A stretch of DNA of 64,000 bases. It comes from DP-19 sp036496285 (GTDB lineage Bacteria > Desulfobacterota > Binatia > UTPRO1). The DNA lies in contig DASXLI010000098.1 of NCBI GenBank assembly GCA_036496285.1, forward strand, positions 1-64,000, written 5' to 3'. The position numbers were made by a program, and so were the translations under genes. Of the stretch, positions 1 to 8,501 are shown one piece after another (position 1 is the stretch's first letter; the number at the start of each line of letters is the position of its first letter). A model generated the notes under the pieces. It was not told the origin of the DNA. It made no database searches and saw nothing but the letters and a program-made list of their open reading frames with translations.

Positions 1-124
1 CGCAGCTCACCACGAAGCAGCTCGACCAGCGGAGCGCCGTCGCTGTCGCCACCCGGCGCTTCACCGCCGACCTGATGGCCGACCTCGGGTCGATGGCGCG
101 AACCCGGACCGCGACGACCTCTCC

Positions 125-949
125 TCACATCCTGAGACCGCCGGCCGCGACGACGATCTCGCCGCTGATGAAGTCCGATTCCGGCAGGCAGAAGAGGAAG
201 ACCGCGCCCGCCGCTTCCTCGGTGGTGCCGGGGCGACCGAGCGGGATGAGCCTCTTCATCAGCTCGGCCTGCGCTGCGTCGACTCCCACCTTGAGCTTGC
301 GGTCGCCGATCGCGATCTCGGGCACGTCCTTGTCGAATGTTTGCGTGAGGCGCGTCTCGATGAACCCGAACGCGACGCAGTTGACGGTGACGTTGTAGCG
401 TCCCCAATCCTTCGCCAGCGACCGGGTCATTCCCACCAGCGCCGACTTCGCCGCCGAGTAGCTGAACTGCGTCGCCTCGCCGAAGAGGCCGGAGGTCGAC
501 GAGACGTTCACGACCTTGCGCGCCTGCGTCGCTCGCCCGGCCTTGGTCATCTCCCGAAAATGACGGCCAGCGGCGCGTAGCAGACGGAAGGGGCCGGTCG
601 CGTGGACGTCGATCATCGCGTACCACTGCTCGTCGCTGTGGTTGACGATGCGCGAGTTCCAGATGTAGCCGGCGTTGTTGACGAGGATGTGAAGGTCGCC
701 GAAGCGCTCGAGACACGCGCCGACCGCATGATCGCCGAACTCCTTTTCCGTCACGTCGCCCGGGAAGACCTGGCAGGCACCCCCAACGCGCGCGACGTCG
801 GCCTGCAGCACCGCCAGGCGATCGGCGTCGAGGTCGTTCGCCAGCACGGCGGCGCCTTCGGCGGCCAGCTTGAGCACGACGGCGCGGCCGATGCCCTGCG
901 CCGCGCCGGTGACGAGCGCAACGCGCCCGTCGAGCCTTTTTGTGTTCAC
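125..949 (-). CDS. SDR-family NAD(P)-dependent oxidoreductase (FabG-like)
   Basis: Classical short-chain dehydrogenase/reductase of about 274 residues, the usual family length. The Rossmann cofactor motif TGAAQGIG is near the N-terminus. NNAG follows in the middle, and the catalytic Ser/Tyr/Lys are seen as VSSTSG followed by YSAAK. The C-terminal SGEIVVAAGG is typical of 3-oxoacyl-ACP reductase-like members. Substrate cannot be told from sequence. GTG at 949 is chosen because it follows a GGGAG ribosome site and overlaps the stop of the upstream VOC remnant by 4 nt (GTGA); a further in-frame GTG lies at 967. The upstream partner is truncated, so the gene may be the intact survivor of a broken catabolic operon. 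Confidence 0.9.
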   Translation of the reverse strand: MNTKRLDGRVALVTGAAQGIGRAVVLKLAAEGAAVLANDLDADRLAVLQADVARVGGACQVFPGDVTEKEFGDHAVGACLERFGDLHILVNNAGYIWNSRIVNHSDEQWYAMIDVHATGPFRLLRAAGRHFREMTKAGRATQARKVVNVSSTSGLFGEATQFSYSAAKSALVGMTRSLAKDWGRYNVTVNCVAFGFIETRLTQTFDKDVPEIAIGDRKLKVGVDAAQAELMKRLIPLGRPGTTEEAAGAVFLFCLPESDFISGEIVVAAGGLRM

Positions 950-1177
950 CAAGAGTCTCCCTTCCACTCCTCGATGCCCTCGATCATGATGCCGGTCGCC
1001 GCGACATCGTCGGCGACCAGCGCCAGATGATAGAAGCCCTCCCCGCTCTTGGCGAGTCGGCGGGCGATTTCTCCCGGTGCGATGACGTCAACCCCGGTGT
1101 CCGACGTGTTGATGGCCGCGCCTGCGCCATTGTGGCGCACGCGAAGTGGCTTGCCGGCGCCTATGAACCATGCGAGC
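946..1177 (-). pseudogene. 5'-truncated VOC (glyoxalase/bleomycin-resistance) family remnant
   Basis: The C-terminal reading frame includes INTSDTGVDVIAP, then a GEGFYHLALVADDV segment. This resembles the second half of VOC-superfamily proteins, where a GEG..HLAF..DD motif lies near the end. No VOC N-terminal half is present: upstream codons do not resemble the family and soon run into the divergent P450 fragment. The stop overlaps the start of the SDR gene. An open frame continues upstream to about 1296, so a short protein could be made, but it would lack half of the fold. I infer a deletion remnant. Confidence 0.5.
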
Positions 1178-1189
1178 AGTCCGGTAGCC

Positions 1190-1393
1190 ATGGCGATCCA
1201 AAGCTCTGCCAGCGATACGGCGACCTCCGATGCAGCCGACGCACTGGTCGACCAACTGTTCTCGACCACCGATAGGCGTATCGATCCGTACCCCATCCAC
1301 CATCGGCTGCGCGCCCTGAGTCCGGTGCATCACGCCAAACTCGGGATGTGGCTGCTCAGCCGCTACGACGATCGTCGCGGGACGGGTCGATGA
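1190..1393 (+). pseudogene. N-terminal fragment of a cytochrome P450 gene
   Basis: From ATG 1190 the frame reads through DPYPIHHRLRALSPVHH and then WLLSRYDD. This is the characteristic N-terminal stretch of bacterial P450s (DPYPxYxxLRxxxPVHxx...WxxxRYDDV). Similarity ends at RYDD near 1372, and a stop follows at 1391. The remaining roughly 350 residues, including the haem-Cys loop, are absent. The next gene starts within the stop (ATGA). The fragment is a deletion scar, not a functional enzyme. Confidence 0.55.
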
Positions 1394-4300
1394 AGTGTGC
1401 CGCGTGCCAAGCCGAGAACCTCGGCGATTCGGTCTTCTGTGAAGAGTGCAGCGTTCCGCTGGAAGCGAATTGTGCGGAGTGCGGTACCGGCAATCGGCTG
1501 ACCGCCAAGTTCTGTCGCAAGTGCCGGGCTCCGCTGGCCGGCGTCGCCGCCGCGGCGCCCGACCCGCGTGCCTTCACGACGCCGAAGCACCTCGCCGACA
1601 AGATCCTGCAGTCCAAGTCCGCGCTCGAAGGCGAGCGCAAGCAGGTGACGGTGCTGTTCGCCGACGTACAGGGCTCGATGCAGCTCGCCGAGCAAATGGA
1701 TCCCGAGGAGTGGCGCACGATCATGCAGCGCTTCTTCGAGATTCTCTCCGAGGGAGTGGAGCGCTTCGAAGGCTTCGTCGACAAGTTCACGGGCGACGGC
1801 ATCATGGCGCTCTTCGGTGCGCCGATCGCCCACGAGGATCACGCGCAACGCGCCTGTTACACGGCGCTGCAGCTCCGCGACGCGCTCGCCGTCTATGCCC
1901 GCGAGGTGAAGCGCCGACACGGGTTCGGCTTCTCGGTGCGGATGGGCCTGCACTCGGGCGAGGTGGTCGTCGGCACCATCGGGAAGACCGGCGACGACCT
2001 GCGCATGGAATACACCGCCCAGGGACACACCGTCGGGCTCGCGGCCCGTATGCAGGAGCTGGCGTCGCCCGATACGGTCTACTTGACGGGCGCCACCGCG
2101 CAGCTGGTCGCCGGTTACTTCACGTTGGAGGACCTCGGACCGTTCGCCGTGAAGGGTGTGGCCGATCCGGTATCGGTCTTCCAGCTGCAAGGCTTGGGCG
2201 CGGTCCGCACGCGCTTCGACGCCTCGCGCGCGCGCGGCCTCACGCGTTTCGTCGGCCGCGACGACGACATGCGGACCCTCGATGTGGCGCTTGAGCGCGC
2301 CTGCGCCGGTAGCGGCCAGGTCGTCGGCGTGGTGGCGGAGGCCGGGACGGGGAAGAGCCGGCTCTGCTTCGAGTTCCTCGAGCGCTGTCGGGCCAAGGGC
2401 CTGCGGGTGCTGGTCGGCGGCGGCGTGGCGCACGGCAAGAACATCCCGCTCCTCCCGATTCTGCAAATCTTCCGCGAGTACTACGGGATCACGGAGCGCG
2501 ACACCGATCAGCAAGTACGCGAGAAAATCGCCGGACGCATGCTGCTCTTCGCGGAAGAGTACCGTCAGGTCCTGCCCGTGGTGTTCGACTTCTTCGGCGT
2601 GCCGGACCCGAAGAATCCGCCGCCGCGCATGGATCCCGAGGCGCGCCAGCGGCAGCTCTTCAGCGTGCTCCGCCGGCTCACCCAGCAGGACGTCAATCAG
2701 GGGCCGGTCGTGACGCTCCTCGAGGACCTGCACTGGATCGACGCCGCGAGCGAGGCGTGGATCGACGAGATGGTTGATGCCGCCGGCGGCAGCTCGCAAC
2801 GGCTGATGATCTTCAACTTTCGCCCCGAGTACCGCGCTCCCTGGATGCAGAAGTCTTGGTACCACCAGCTCTCTTTGCTGCCGCTCGGCGCGGCGGCCAT
2901 CCGCGAGCTGCTCGCCGATCTGCTCGGCAACGATCCCTCCTTGACCGGTCTCGTCGAGGCGATCCACGCCCGCACGGCGGGGAACCCGTTCTTCACCGAG
3001 GAGGTCGTCCAAGCACTCGTCGAGGGCGGCCACCTGGCGGGCACGAAGGGGAGCTACCGGCTGGTCACGCCCGTCGAGAAGCTCGACGTGCCGACCCGTG
3101 TGCAGCCGCTGCTCGCGGCGCGCATCGATCGACTCCACGAGCGCGAGAAGCGGGTGCTGCAGACGGCGGCGGTGATCGGCGTCGAGTTCCCCGAACCGAT
3201 CCTCGCGGCCGTCGCCGAGCTGCCGAAGTCGGAGCTCGACGAGGCGCTCCGCGTCTTGAAGGCGGGCGAGTTCATCTACGAGCAGGCGCTCTACCCGGTC
3301 GCCGAGTACGCCTTCAAGCATCCGCTGACGCAGCAGGTGGCGCTCGACTCGCAGCTCCGCGAGCGGCGGCGGAGCACGCACCGCGCCGTCGCGCACACGA
3401 TCGAGGCGCTGAATGCCGACAAGCTCGACCAGCACGCCGCTCTCCTCGCGCACCACTGGGAGGAGGCGGGCCAAAAGCTGATCGCGGCGCGCTGGCACCG
3501 CCGCGCCGCCGAGTGGGCCGGCACCAACGACATCGCGGCGGCGGTTCGCCATTGGCAGCGCGTGCGCGAGCTGATCCGTGACGCGCCGGACGACGAAGGG
3601 GCCGCCGCGCTCGGCAGCGAAGCCTGCCGACAGACGCTCAGCCACGGCTTTCGCCTCGGCATCTCTCGCGACGAGAGCGAGCGCATCCTTGCCGAGGGCA
3701 AGCGCTGGGCCGAGCGGTCGGCGGACGGCGATGCGGCTGCCTTGCTCCACAACAGCTATTCCGTCCTTCTACTCATGCTAGGCGACGTCGAGGCATGCGT
3801 GCGTGAGACCCTCGAGTCCGAGCGCCTCCTGCGGAAAGCGCAGGACGACAGGCTGCCGGTGCTCGCGGCGGTCAGCCTGATCTATCCGTTCATGGTCGTC
3901 GGTCGCTTCGCCGAAGCGGGGACCGCGGCAGACGAAGTGATCGCGGCGACGCACGGACGCCCCGAGCTGGGGCTCGACCACTGGGGATTTCGCGCCGCGG
4001 TGTTCGCGAGCTTCATGAAGGCCGCCGTGGAGCTCCTGACGGGAGAGCTCTCAGACGCGCGCCCGCGGCTCGAACGAACGATCGAGCTGGCGCGCCAGTA
4101 TGGCGAGGTCGAGAACGAGGGATGGGCCGTTATGTGGCAGGCCGAGCTCGCCTTCTTTGCGGGAGACCAAGACGCGGGGCTTCCAGCAGCCCAGCGCGCG
4201 GTCGAGCTCGCCGAGCGGTTCGGCAGTCCGTACTCGCGGATCGGCGCGCATCAGCGTCTGGGCACGGCGCTGACGCTGGTCGGGCAGGGAAACGCCGCAA

Positions 4301-4761
4301 TTGCGGCCCTCGAGCACGCCCTCAGCCTCACGCGGGAGTGCGGTACGGGCCTCGAACGGGAGGCGCTCGCGCTCGCCTCGCTCGCCGAAGCGGTGCTCGT
4401 CGTGGGAGACCTCGCCCGCGCCCACGAGCTGACGGTGGAGGCGCTGACGATCGCGGATCGGATCGGGGCGGTCATGGACCAGATCTTCGCGCGGCGGACG
4501 CTCGCTCGCGTCCTCCTCGCGCGTGAGGGCGCGCAAGCCGCGCGCGCGATCGCGGAAGCGCTGGACGGCGCCGAACGGCTCATCGAGCGGAGCGGCACGA
4601 TCAGCTACCGCCCGCTCGTGCTCCTCGAGCGCGCCGAGCTGGCGCGTCTCGCGGGTGACGCCGACGCGCGCCGACGCGCACTCGTGGCAGCGCACCGCCT
4701 GTTCACCGCGATCGGCGCGAGCGGGCACGCGGCGCGACTCGTGCCGCAGCTCGGGGCCTGA
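1390..4761 (+). CDS. Zinc-ribbon / class III cyclase / AAA ATPase / TPR signalling protein
   Basis: A 1123-residue cytosolic multidomain protein. Residues 1-50 form a double zinc ribbon (CxxC pairs at 3/6, 17/20, 28/31, 42/45). Residues about 83-265 are a class III nucleotide cyclase domain: FADVQGS and DKFTGDGIMALFGAP carry the two metal-binding aspartates. A large AAA/STAND-type ATPase follows, with FVGR, a Walker A AGTGKS near 320 and a Walker B LLEDLHWID near 445. The C-terminal 500 residues are TPR-like helices. The cyclase motif that normally reads VNxAAR is VGLAARM, so the transition-state asparagine is missing. Start ATG 1390 places the first zinc ribbon at the N-terminus. Ligand and output are unknown. 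Confidence 0.88.
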   Translation: MKCAACQAENLGDSVFCEECSVPLEANCAECGTGNRLTAKFCRKCRAPLAGVAAAAPDPRAFTTPKHLADKILQSKSALEGERKQVTVLFADVQGSMQLAEQMDPEEWRTIMQRFFEILSEGVERFEGFVDKFTGDGIMALFGAPIAHEDHAQRACYTALQLRDALAVYAREVKRRHGFGFSVRMGLHSGEVVVGTIGKTGDDLRMEYTAQGHTVGLAARMQELASPDTVYLTGATAQLVAGYFTLEDLGPFAVKGVADPVSVFQLQGLGAVRTRFDASRARGLTRFVGRDDDMRTLDVALERACAGSGQVVGVVAEAGTGKSRLCFEFLERCRAKGLRVLVGGGVAHGKNIPLLPILQIFREYYGITERDTDQQVREKIAGRMLLFAEEYRQVLPVVFDFFGVPDPKNPPPRMDPEARQRQLFSVLRRLTQQDVNQGPVVTLLEDLHWIDAASEAWIDEMVDAAGGSSQRLMIFNFRPEYRAPWMQKSWYHQLSLLPLGAAAIRELLADLLGNDPSLTGLVEAIHARTAGNPFFTEEVVQALVEGGHLAGTKGSYRLVTPVEKLDVPTRVQPLLAARIDRLHEREKRVLQTAAVIGVEFPEPILAAVAELPKSELDEALRVLKAGEFIYEQALYPVAEYAFKHPLTQQVALDSQLRERRRSTHRAVAHTIEALNADKLDQHAALLAHHWEEAGQKLIAARWHRRAAEWAGTNDIAAAVRHWQRVRELIRDAPDDEGAAALGSEACRQTLSHGFRLGISRDESERILAEGKRWAERSADGDAAALLHNSYSVLLLMLGDVEACVRETLESERLLRKAQDDRLPVLAAVSLIYPFMVVGRFAEAGTAADEVIAATHGRPELGLDHWGFRAAVFASFMKAAVELLTGELSDARPRLERTIELARQYGEVENEGWAVMWQAELAFFAGDQDAGLPAAQRAVELAERFGSPYSRIGAHQRLGTALTLVGQGNAAIAALEHALSLTRECGTGLEREALALASLAEAVLVVGDLARAHELTVEALTIADRIGAVMDQIFARRTLARVLLAREGAQAARAIAEALDGAERLIERSGTISYRPLVLLERAELARLAGDADARRRALVAAHRLFTAIGASGHAARLVPQLGA

Positions 4762-4972
4762 CCTGACGATGGAAACGGGCTCTCTGGCCGACTCCGGGAC
4801 GTAAACGGCCACGATTGTCTGCGCCAGAATAGCGCGGGTTCCGTCGCTACGACATCACGACCGAAGAGACCTGGCGGAGGCGGCCGAGCGCCTCACAACC
4901 TGCGCCGCATCACTCCCGGAAGCGGCCGCAATTCTGTGATTGTCGGCGAGACGGAAGTTGCCTAACTACAAG

Positions 4973-5046
4973 TGCGCCCAGGGTGATTCGAACACCCGAC
5001 CTTTTGATTCGTAGTCAAACGCTCTATCCAACTGAGCTATGGGCGC
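4973..5046 (-). tRNA. tRNA-Arg (anticodon ACG)
   Basis: The complement folds as a complete 74-nt cloverleaf. A 7-bp acceptor GCGCCCA pairs with TGGGCGC, the D arm is GCTC/GAGC, and the T arm GGGTG/CACCC encloses TTCGAAT. The anticodon stem TTTGA/TCAAA holds loop CTACGAA, giving ACG, the tRNA read as ICG after A34 deamination. The discriminator base is A; the 3' CCA is not encoded. Confidence 0.95.
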
Positions 5047-5081
5047 GTGAACGGTCACCTCTAACAGACGCGGATCGCAAG

Positions 5082-6665
5082 TCAATCGTCGGGGCGGTCG
5101 AGCGCGAGGTAGTGCGCGACTTCCGGCGGCGTCTTGCCGCGGTGGAACGCGCGCGTGCGCTCGCGGATCTCGACGTCGCCGCGCGTCGCACGCTCGTGCT
5201 GGCGGAGGTGCTCGGCCCACGAGTCGACGAGGAACACCTCGACGAGGTGCGAGGGGTCCACGGCGTCCTCGTAGAGCGACCACCCGATGGCGCCGTCGCG
5301 GCGGCGCAGGCGCTCGATGCCGCGCATCGCGACGACGAATTTGTGACGGTCGGCGCGGTCGACGCGGTAGCGGATCGTCACCATCACCGGGCCGCGGTCG
5401 AGCGGCGCGTCGATCCGCGGCGCCGGTGAGAACTTGGTCGGCGAGAGGTCGACGCCGGCGACGTCCGGCAGGCGGAAGCTCGCCAGGACCGGCGTGCTGA
5501 CGAGGAGCCCGATGGCGGCGGCGGAAAGCGCCCATGGCGTGCCGACCTGCGAGGCGAGCGCGCCCCAGACGATGCTCCCCGCAGCCATGCCGCCGGAGAA
5601 GACGAGGATGTAGATCGCGAGGCCGCGGGCGCGCACCCACTCGGCGATTGCGTTCTGTGCGGCGACAAAGAAGAGCGAGAGCAACGTCAGCCAGCAGATG
5701 CCCGCGACCCACATCGCGACGCAGGCGAGCGGGAAGATGCGGACGTGCGCCACGACCAGGCAGCAGACCGCGAAGACGACGCTGCCGGCGCGGGTCAGAT
5801 GCTCGAGCGAGAAGCGCCGGCGCAGCCTGGAGAGGAGCGTCGCGGCGGTGATGGCGCCGACGCCGAGCGCCCCGAGCATGATGCCGTACCCGGTCGGGCC
5901 GCGGCCGAGCTCGTGACGGGCGACGAGCGGGAGGAGCGCCATGAGCGCGATCGCGAAGACGATGAAGCCGCCGGAGCGGATCATCACCGCGCGGAGCGGC
6001 GGGGTGTGGCGCACGTAGCGGAGGCCGCCGCGCATGGCGCCGACGAGGCGCTCGGCGGGAAGCGGCGTCAGCGGCACCTCGCGGTTCCAGTCGTAGAGCA
6101 CCCAGACGGTGCCGAGGAACGAGGCTGCGTTCAGCAGGAACGCCGGGCCCGGGCCGGCGGCGGCGACGACCATGCCGCCGACCGCGGGGCCGAAGGCGCG
6201 CGCGATATTGAAGCCGACGCTGTTCAGCGCGATGGCGGCAGGCAGCTCCTCGCGGGGCACGAGCTCGGCGATGATCGCCTGCCACGCGGGCCCGTTCAGC
6301 GCGACGCCGAAACCCATGGCCAGCGTCACCAGGAGCAGGACGACCGGCGTCGTGTAGCCGAGAAGCGTCACGACGCCGAGGACGGCGGCGGCGCCGAGCA
6401 TCCACGCCTGCGTGAAGATGAGCAGGCGGCGGCGGTCGAGGATGTCGGCGAGCGCGCCCGCCGGCACCGCGAGCAGGAACATCGGCAGGCTGGTGCCGAC
6501 CTGCACGAGCGTCACCAGGATGGGCGATGTCGTGAGCGACGTCATGAGCCAGGAGGCCCCGACGTCCTGCATCCACGTGCCGACATTCGACGCGACCGAC
6601 GCGATCCAGAGGCCACGGAAGACGGCGCGACGAAGCGGCGCCGTCGTCTCTCCGCGGAGCCCCAT
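5082..6665 (-). CDS. MFS transporter of the EntS/MFS_3 type with C-terminal soluble domain
   Basis: An inner-membrane major facilitator of about 527 residues with twelve predicted hydrophobic segments in the first 400 residues. The N-terminal pattern (FRGLWIASVASNVGTWMQ) and NGPAWQAI after the fourth segment are typical of the EntS-like MFS_3 family, which exports siderophores or drugs. The last 120 residues are soluble (RGPVMVTIRYRVD...WAEHLRQHER), a ferredoxin-like monooxygenase-type domain that is a normal part of this family. ATG 6665 is preferred over an upstream in-frame TTG at 6701. Substrate is unknown; there is no biosynthetic cluster beside it. Confidence 0.85.
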   Translation of the reverse strand: MGLRGETTAPLRRAVFRGLWIASVASNVGTWMQDVGASWLMTSLTTSPILVTLVQVGTSLPMFLLAVPAGALADILDRRRLLIFTQAWMLGAAAVLGVVTLLGYTTPVVLLLVTLAMGFGVALNGPAWQAIIAELVPREELPAAIALNSVGFNIARAFGPAVGGMVVAAAGPGPAFLLNAASFLGTVWVLYDWNREVPLTPLPAERLVGAMRGGLRYVRHTPPLRAVMIRSGGFIVFAIALMALLPLVARHELGRGPTGYGIMLGALGVGAITAATLLSRLRRRFSLEHLTRAGSVVFAVCCLVVAHVRIFPLACVAMWVAGICWLTLLSLFFVAAQNAIAEWVRARGLAIYILVFSGGMAAGSIVWGALASQVGTPWALSAAAIGLLVSTPVLASFRLPDVAGVDLSPTKFSPAPRIDAPLDRGPVMVTIRYRVDRADRHKFVVAMRGIERLRRRDGAIGWSLYEDAVDPSHLVEVFLVDSWAEHLRQHERATRGDVEIRERTRAFHRGKTPPEVAHYLALDRPDD

Positions 6666-6730
6666 CGTCGGAACGATGGGCGACAGGCCACGACGCGTCA
6701 AGCGAGGTGCGCGGCGCCCGTGCGTGGGAG

Positions 6731-6819
6731 CGGAGAGGGAGGGATTCGAACCCTCGGTAGAGTGTTACCCCTACACACGCTTAGCAGGCGTGCGCCTTCG
6801 ACCACTCGGCCACCTCTCC
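6731..6819 (-). tRNA. tRNA-Ser (anticodon GCT)
   Basis: The complement is an 89-nt class II tRNA with a long variable arm. Acceptor GGAGAGG pairs with CCTCTCC and the discriminator is G. Anticodon stem CACGC/GCGTG encloses CTGCTAA, giving GCT. The T arm is GAGGG/CCCTC around TTCGAAT. CCA is not encoded. Confidence 0.95.
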
Positions 6820-6969
6820 GGCACGGGTCGACATTCGGGTTTAGCGCAGCGCGAAGCGCGGCGCCAGCGAGCCGCGCACGGTGGTAGCCCGCCCTACCCG
6901 CACGGTCCATCTCCTTGACAATGAAGGGGTCCGCTTCTATCCAGCTCCCGTTCGGGAGGAGGAATACCA

Positions 6970-7734
6970 ATGGATGTGATGAACCTGATCGAGTCGCTAT
7001 TTCGCTGGCTGCACGTGTTCTTCGGCATCCTTTGGATCGGCCTGCTGTATTTCTTCAACTGGGTGAACGGGCCGTTCCAGGCGACACTCGACGCCGAGAC
7101 GAAGAAAAAGGTCGTGCCCGAGCTCATGCCGCGCGCGCTCTTCTGGTTCCGCTGGGGTGCCGCCTTCACCTGGATCACGGGCGTCTTCCTGCTCCTCCTC
7201 GTCTACTACCACTTCGGCACGGTCTTCCGGGACAACGAGCCGCACTGGACGCTGCCGCTCATCATCATGATCCTGTTCGTCTTCGTCTCACCCTTCATCT
7301 ACGACGCGCTCTACAAGGGCCCGTTGAAGGATCCGTCGGCGGGCTTCTGGGGCGGACTCGTGCTCGCCTTCGTCATCCTCTTCCTCTTCGACAAGTTCGC
7401 GGGGATGAGCTACCGCGGCACCGCCATCCACCTCGGCGCCACGATGGGCACGATAATGGCGTTCAACGTCTGGTTCCGCATCTGGCCGGCGCAGCGCGCG
7501 ATCATCACCGCGGTGAAGAACGGCCAGGCGCCCGATCCGGCGCTGGTCGCGCTCGGCGGCTCGCGCTCGAAGCACAACACCTACATGTCAGCGCCGCTGG
7601 TCTTCATGATGATCAGCCAGCACGCCACGTGGGCGGCATCGGCGCCGGTGATCGAGCTGACGATCATGGTCGCGATCGCGTGGGCGATGGTCTACCACAT
7701 CTACGGCCGGGCGGCGGCCGTGAAGGGCTTCTGA
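6970..7734 (+). CDS. PuuD-like (urate hydroxylase N-terminal family) integral membrane protein
   Basis: A 254-residue integral membrane protein with about seven hydrophobic segments. It starts with MNLIESLFRWLHVFFGILWIG and contains FFNWVNGPF and ALFWFRWGAAFTWITG, the pattern of the family annotated as urate hydroxylase PuuD N-terminal domain. Characterised PuuD carries an added cytochrome c domain; that is absent here, so urate oxidation should not be assumed. Start ATG 6970 follows a strong GGGAGGAGG. The stop overlaps the start of a cupredoxin lipoprotein, suggesting a coupled two-gene redox unit. Confidence 0.75.
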   Translation: MDVMNLIESLFRWLHVFFGILWIGLLYFFNWVNGPFQATLDAETKKKVVPELMPRALFWFRWGAAFTWITGVFLLLLVYYHFGTVFRDNEPHWTLPLIIMILFVFVSPFIYDALYKGPLKDPSAGFWGGLVLAFVILFLFDKFAGMSYRGTAIHLGATMGTIMAFNVWFRIWPAQRAIITAVKNGQAPDPALVALGGSRSKHNTYMSAPLVFMMISQHATWAASAPVIELTIMVAIAWAMVYHIYGRAAAVKGF

Positions 7735-8489
7735 GCCGGCGGCTCGCGTGCATCGCGCTCGCGGCGCTGCTCCTGAGCAGCGCCTGCGAGCGCGCCTCCA
7801 CGTCGAGCCCCTTAGCGGCACGCACACCGACGCCGCTCGACCACGCCGCGACCGGCACGATTGACGGCCGCGTGCGCTTCGCGGGCACCGCCCCGGCGCC
7901 GCACACCGTGCCGGGCATCGCGAGCGACCCGACGTGCATCGCCGCGCATCCCGGCGGCCTCGCGATCCAGGACGTGCGCGTCGAGGACGGGCGCCTCGCC
8001 GACGTGCTCGTCTACGTCGCGCGCGGGCTCGCCGACCGCGTCTTCGCCGTCCCGACGACGCCGGTCGTCGTCGACCAGGTCGGCTGCATGTACCAACCGA
8101 CAGTCGTCGGCGCGCAGGTCGGCCAGGAGATCCAGTTCGACAACGGCGACGACACGCTCCACAACGTGCACGGCGAGCCGACGAAATCGCCTGCGTGGAA
8201 CTTCGGCCTCGGCGCCAAGGGCGCGCACCGCGCGATCACGATCGACCACGCCGAGGTGCCCGTCGCCGTGCGTTGCGACGTGCACCCGTGGATGCTGGCG
8301 TCGATCGGCGTGGTCGACCATCCCTACTTCGCCGTGACCTCGACGGCCGGCACCTTCACGCTCGGCGACGTGCCCGCCGGCCACTACACCCTCGCCGCCT
8401 GGCACCCGACGCTCGGCACCCGCGAGGTCGAGGTCGACGTCGTCGCCGGGAAGACGAGCGCGGTCGAGCTGACGTTCGCCGCGCCCTGA
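7731..8489 (+). CDS. Cupredoxin-fold lipoprotein (probable blue-copper site)
   Basis: Predicted lipoprotein: a short basic N-terminus (SRR), a hydrophobic core and a lipobox LSSAC. The first part resembles a carboxypeptidase-regulatory-like beta domain (GTIDGRVRFAG). The second is cupredoxin-like, with HNVH and later CDVHPWM supplying His, Cys, His and Met, the type 1 copper ligand set. No in-frame ATG, GTG or TTG lies close to the signal peptide. CTG 7731, just after GAAGGG and overlapping the upstream stop (CTGA), fits best; GTG 7680 is the alternative. Role inferred: periplasmic electron carrier for the preceding membrane protein. Confidence 0.75.
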   Translation: MSRRLACIALAALLLSSACERASTSSPLAARTPTPLDHAATGTIDGRVRFAGTAPAPHTVPGIASDPTCIAAHPGGLAIQDVRVEDGRLADVLVYVARGLADRVFAVPTTPVVVDQVGCMYQPTVVGAQVGQEIQFDNGDDTLHNVHGEPTKSPAWNFGLGAKGAHRAITIDHAEVPVAVRCDVHPWMLASIGVVDHPYFAVTSTAGTFTLGDVPAGHYTLAAWHPTLGTREVEVDVVAGKTSAVELTFAAP

Positions 8490-8501
8490 GGCGGACACCG
8501 C

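Noticed and set aside
1..124. Possible gene end at the window edge
   Set aside because: Frames on both strands are open but too short, and no motif is seen; left unannotated.
1363..3750. A 795-codon minus-strand open frame across the cyclase gene
   Set aside because: It is His/Arg/Asp/Leu-rich low-quality sequence, antisense to a gene with clear catalytic motifs; typical of high-GC third-position shadows.
4966..6576. A 536-codon minus-strand frame across the MFS gene and tRNA-Arg
   Set aside because: Arg/Pro/His-rich and overlaps a tRNA; the frame at 5082-6665 carries MFS motifs.
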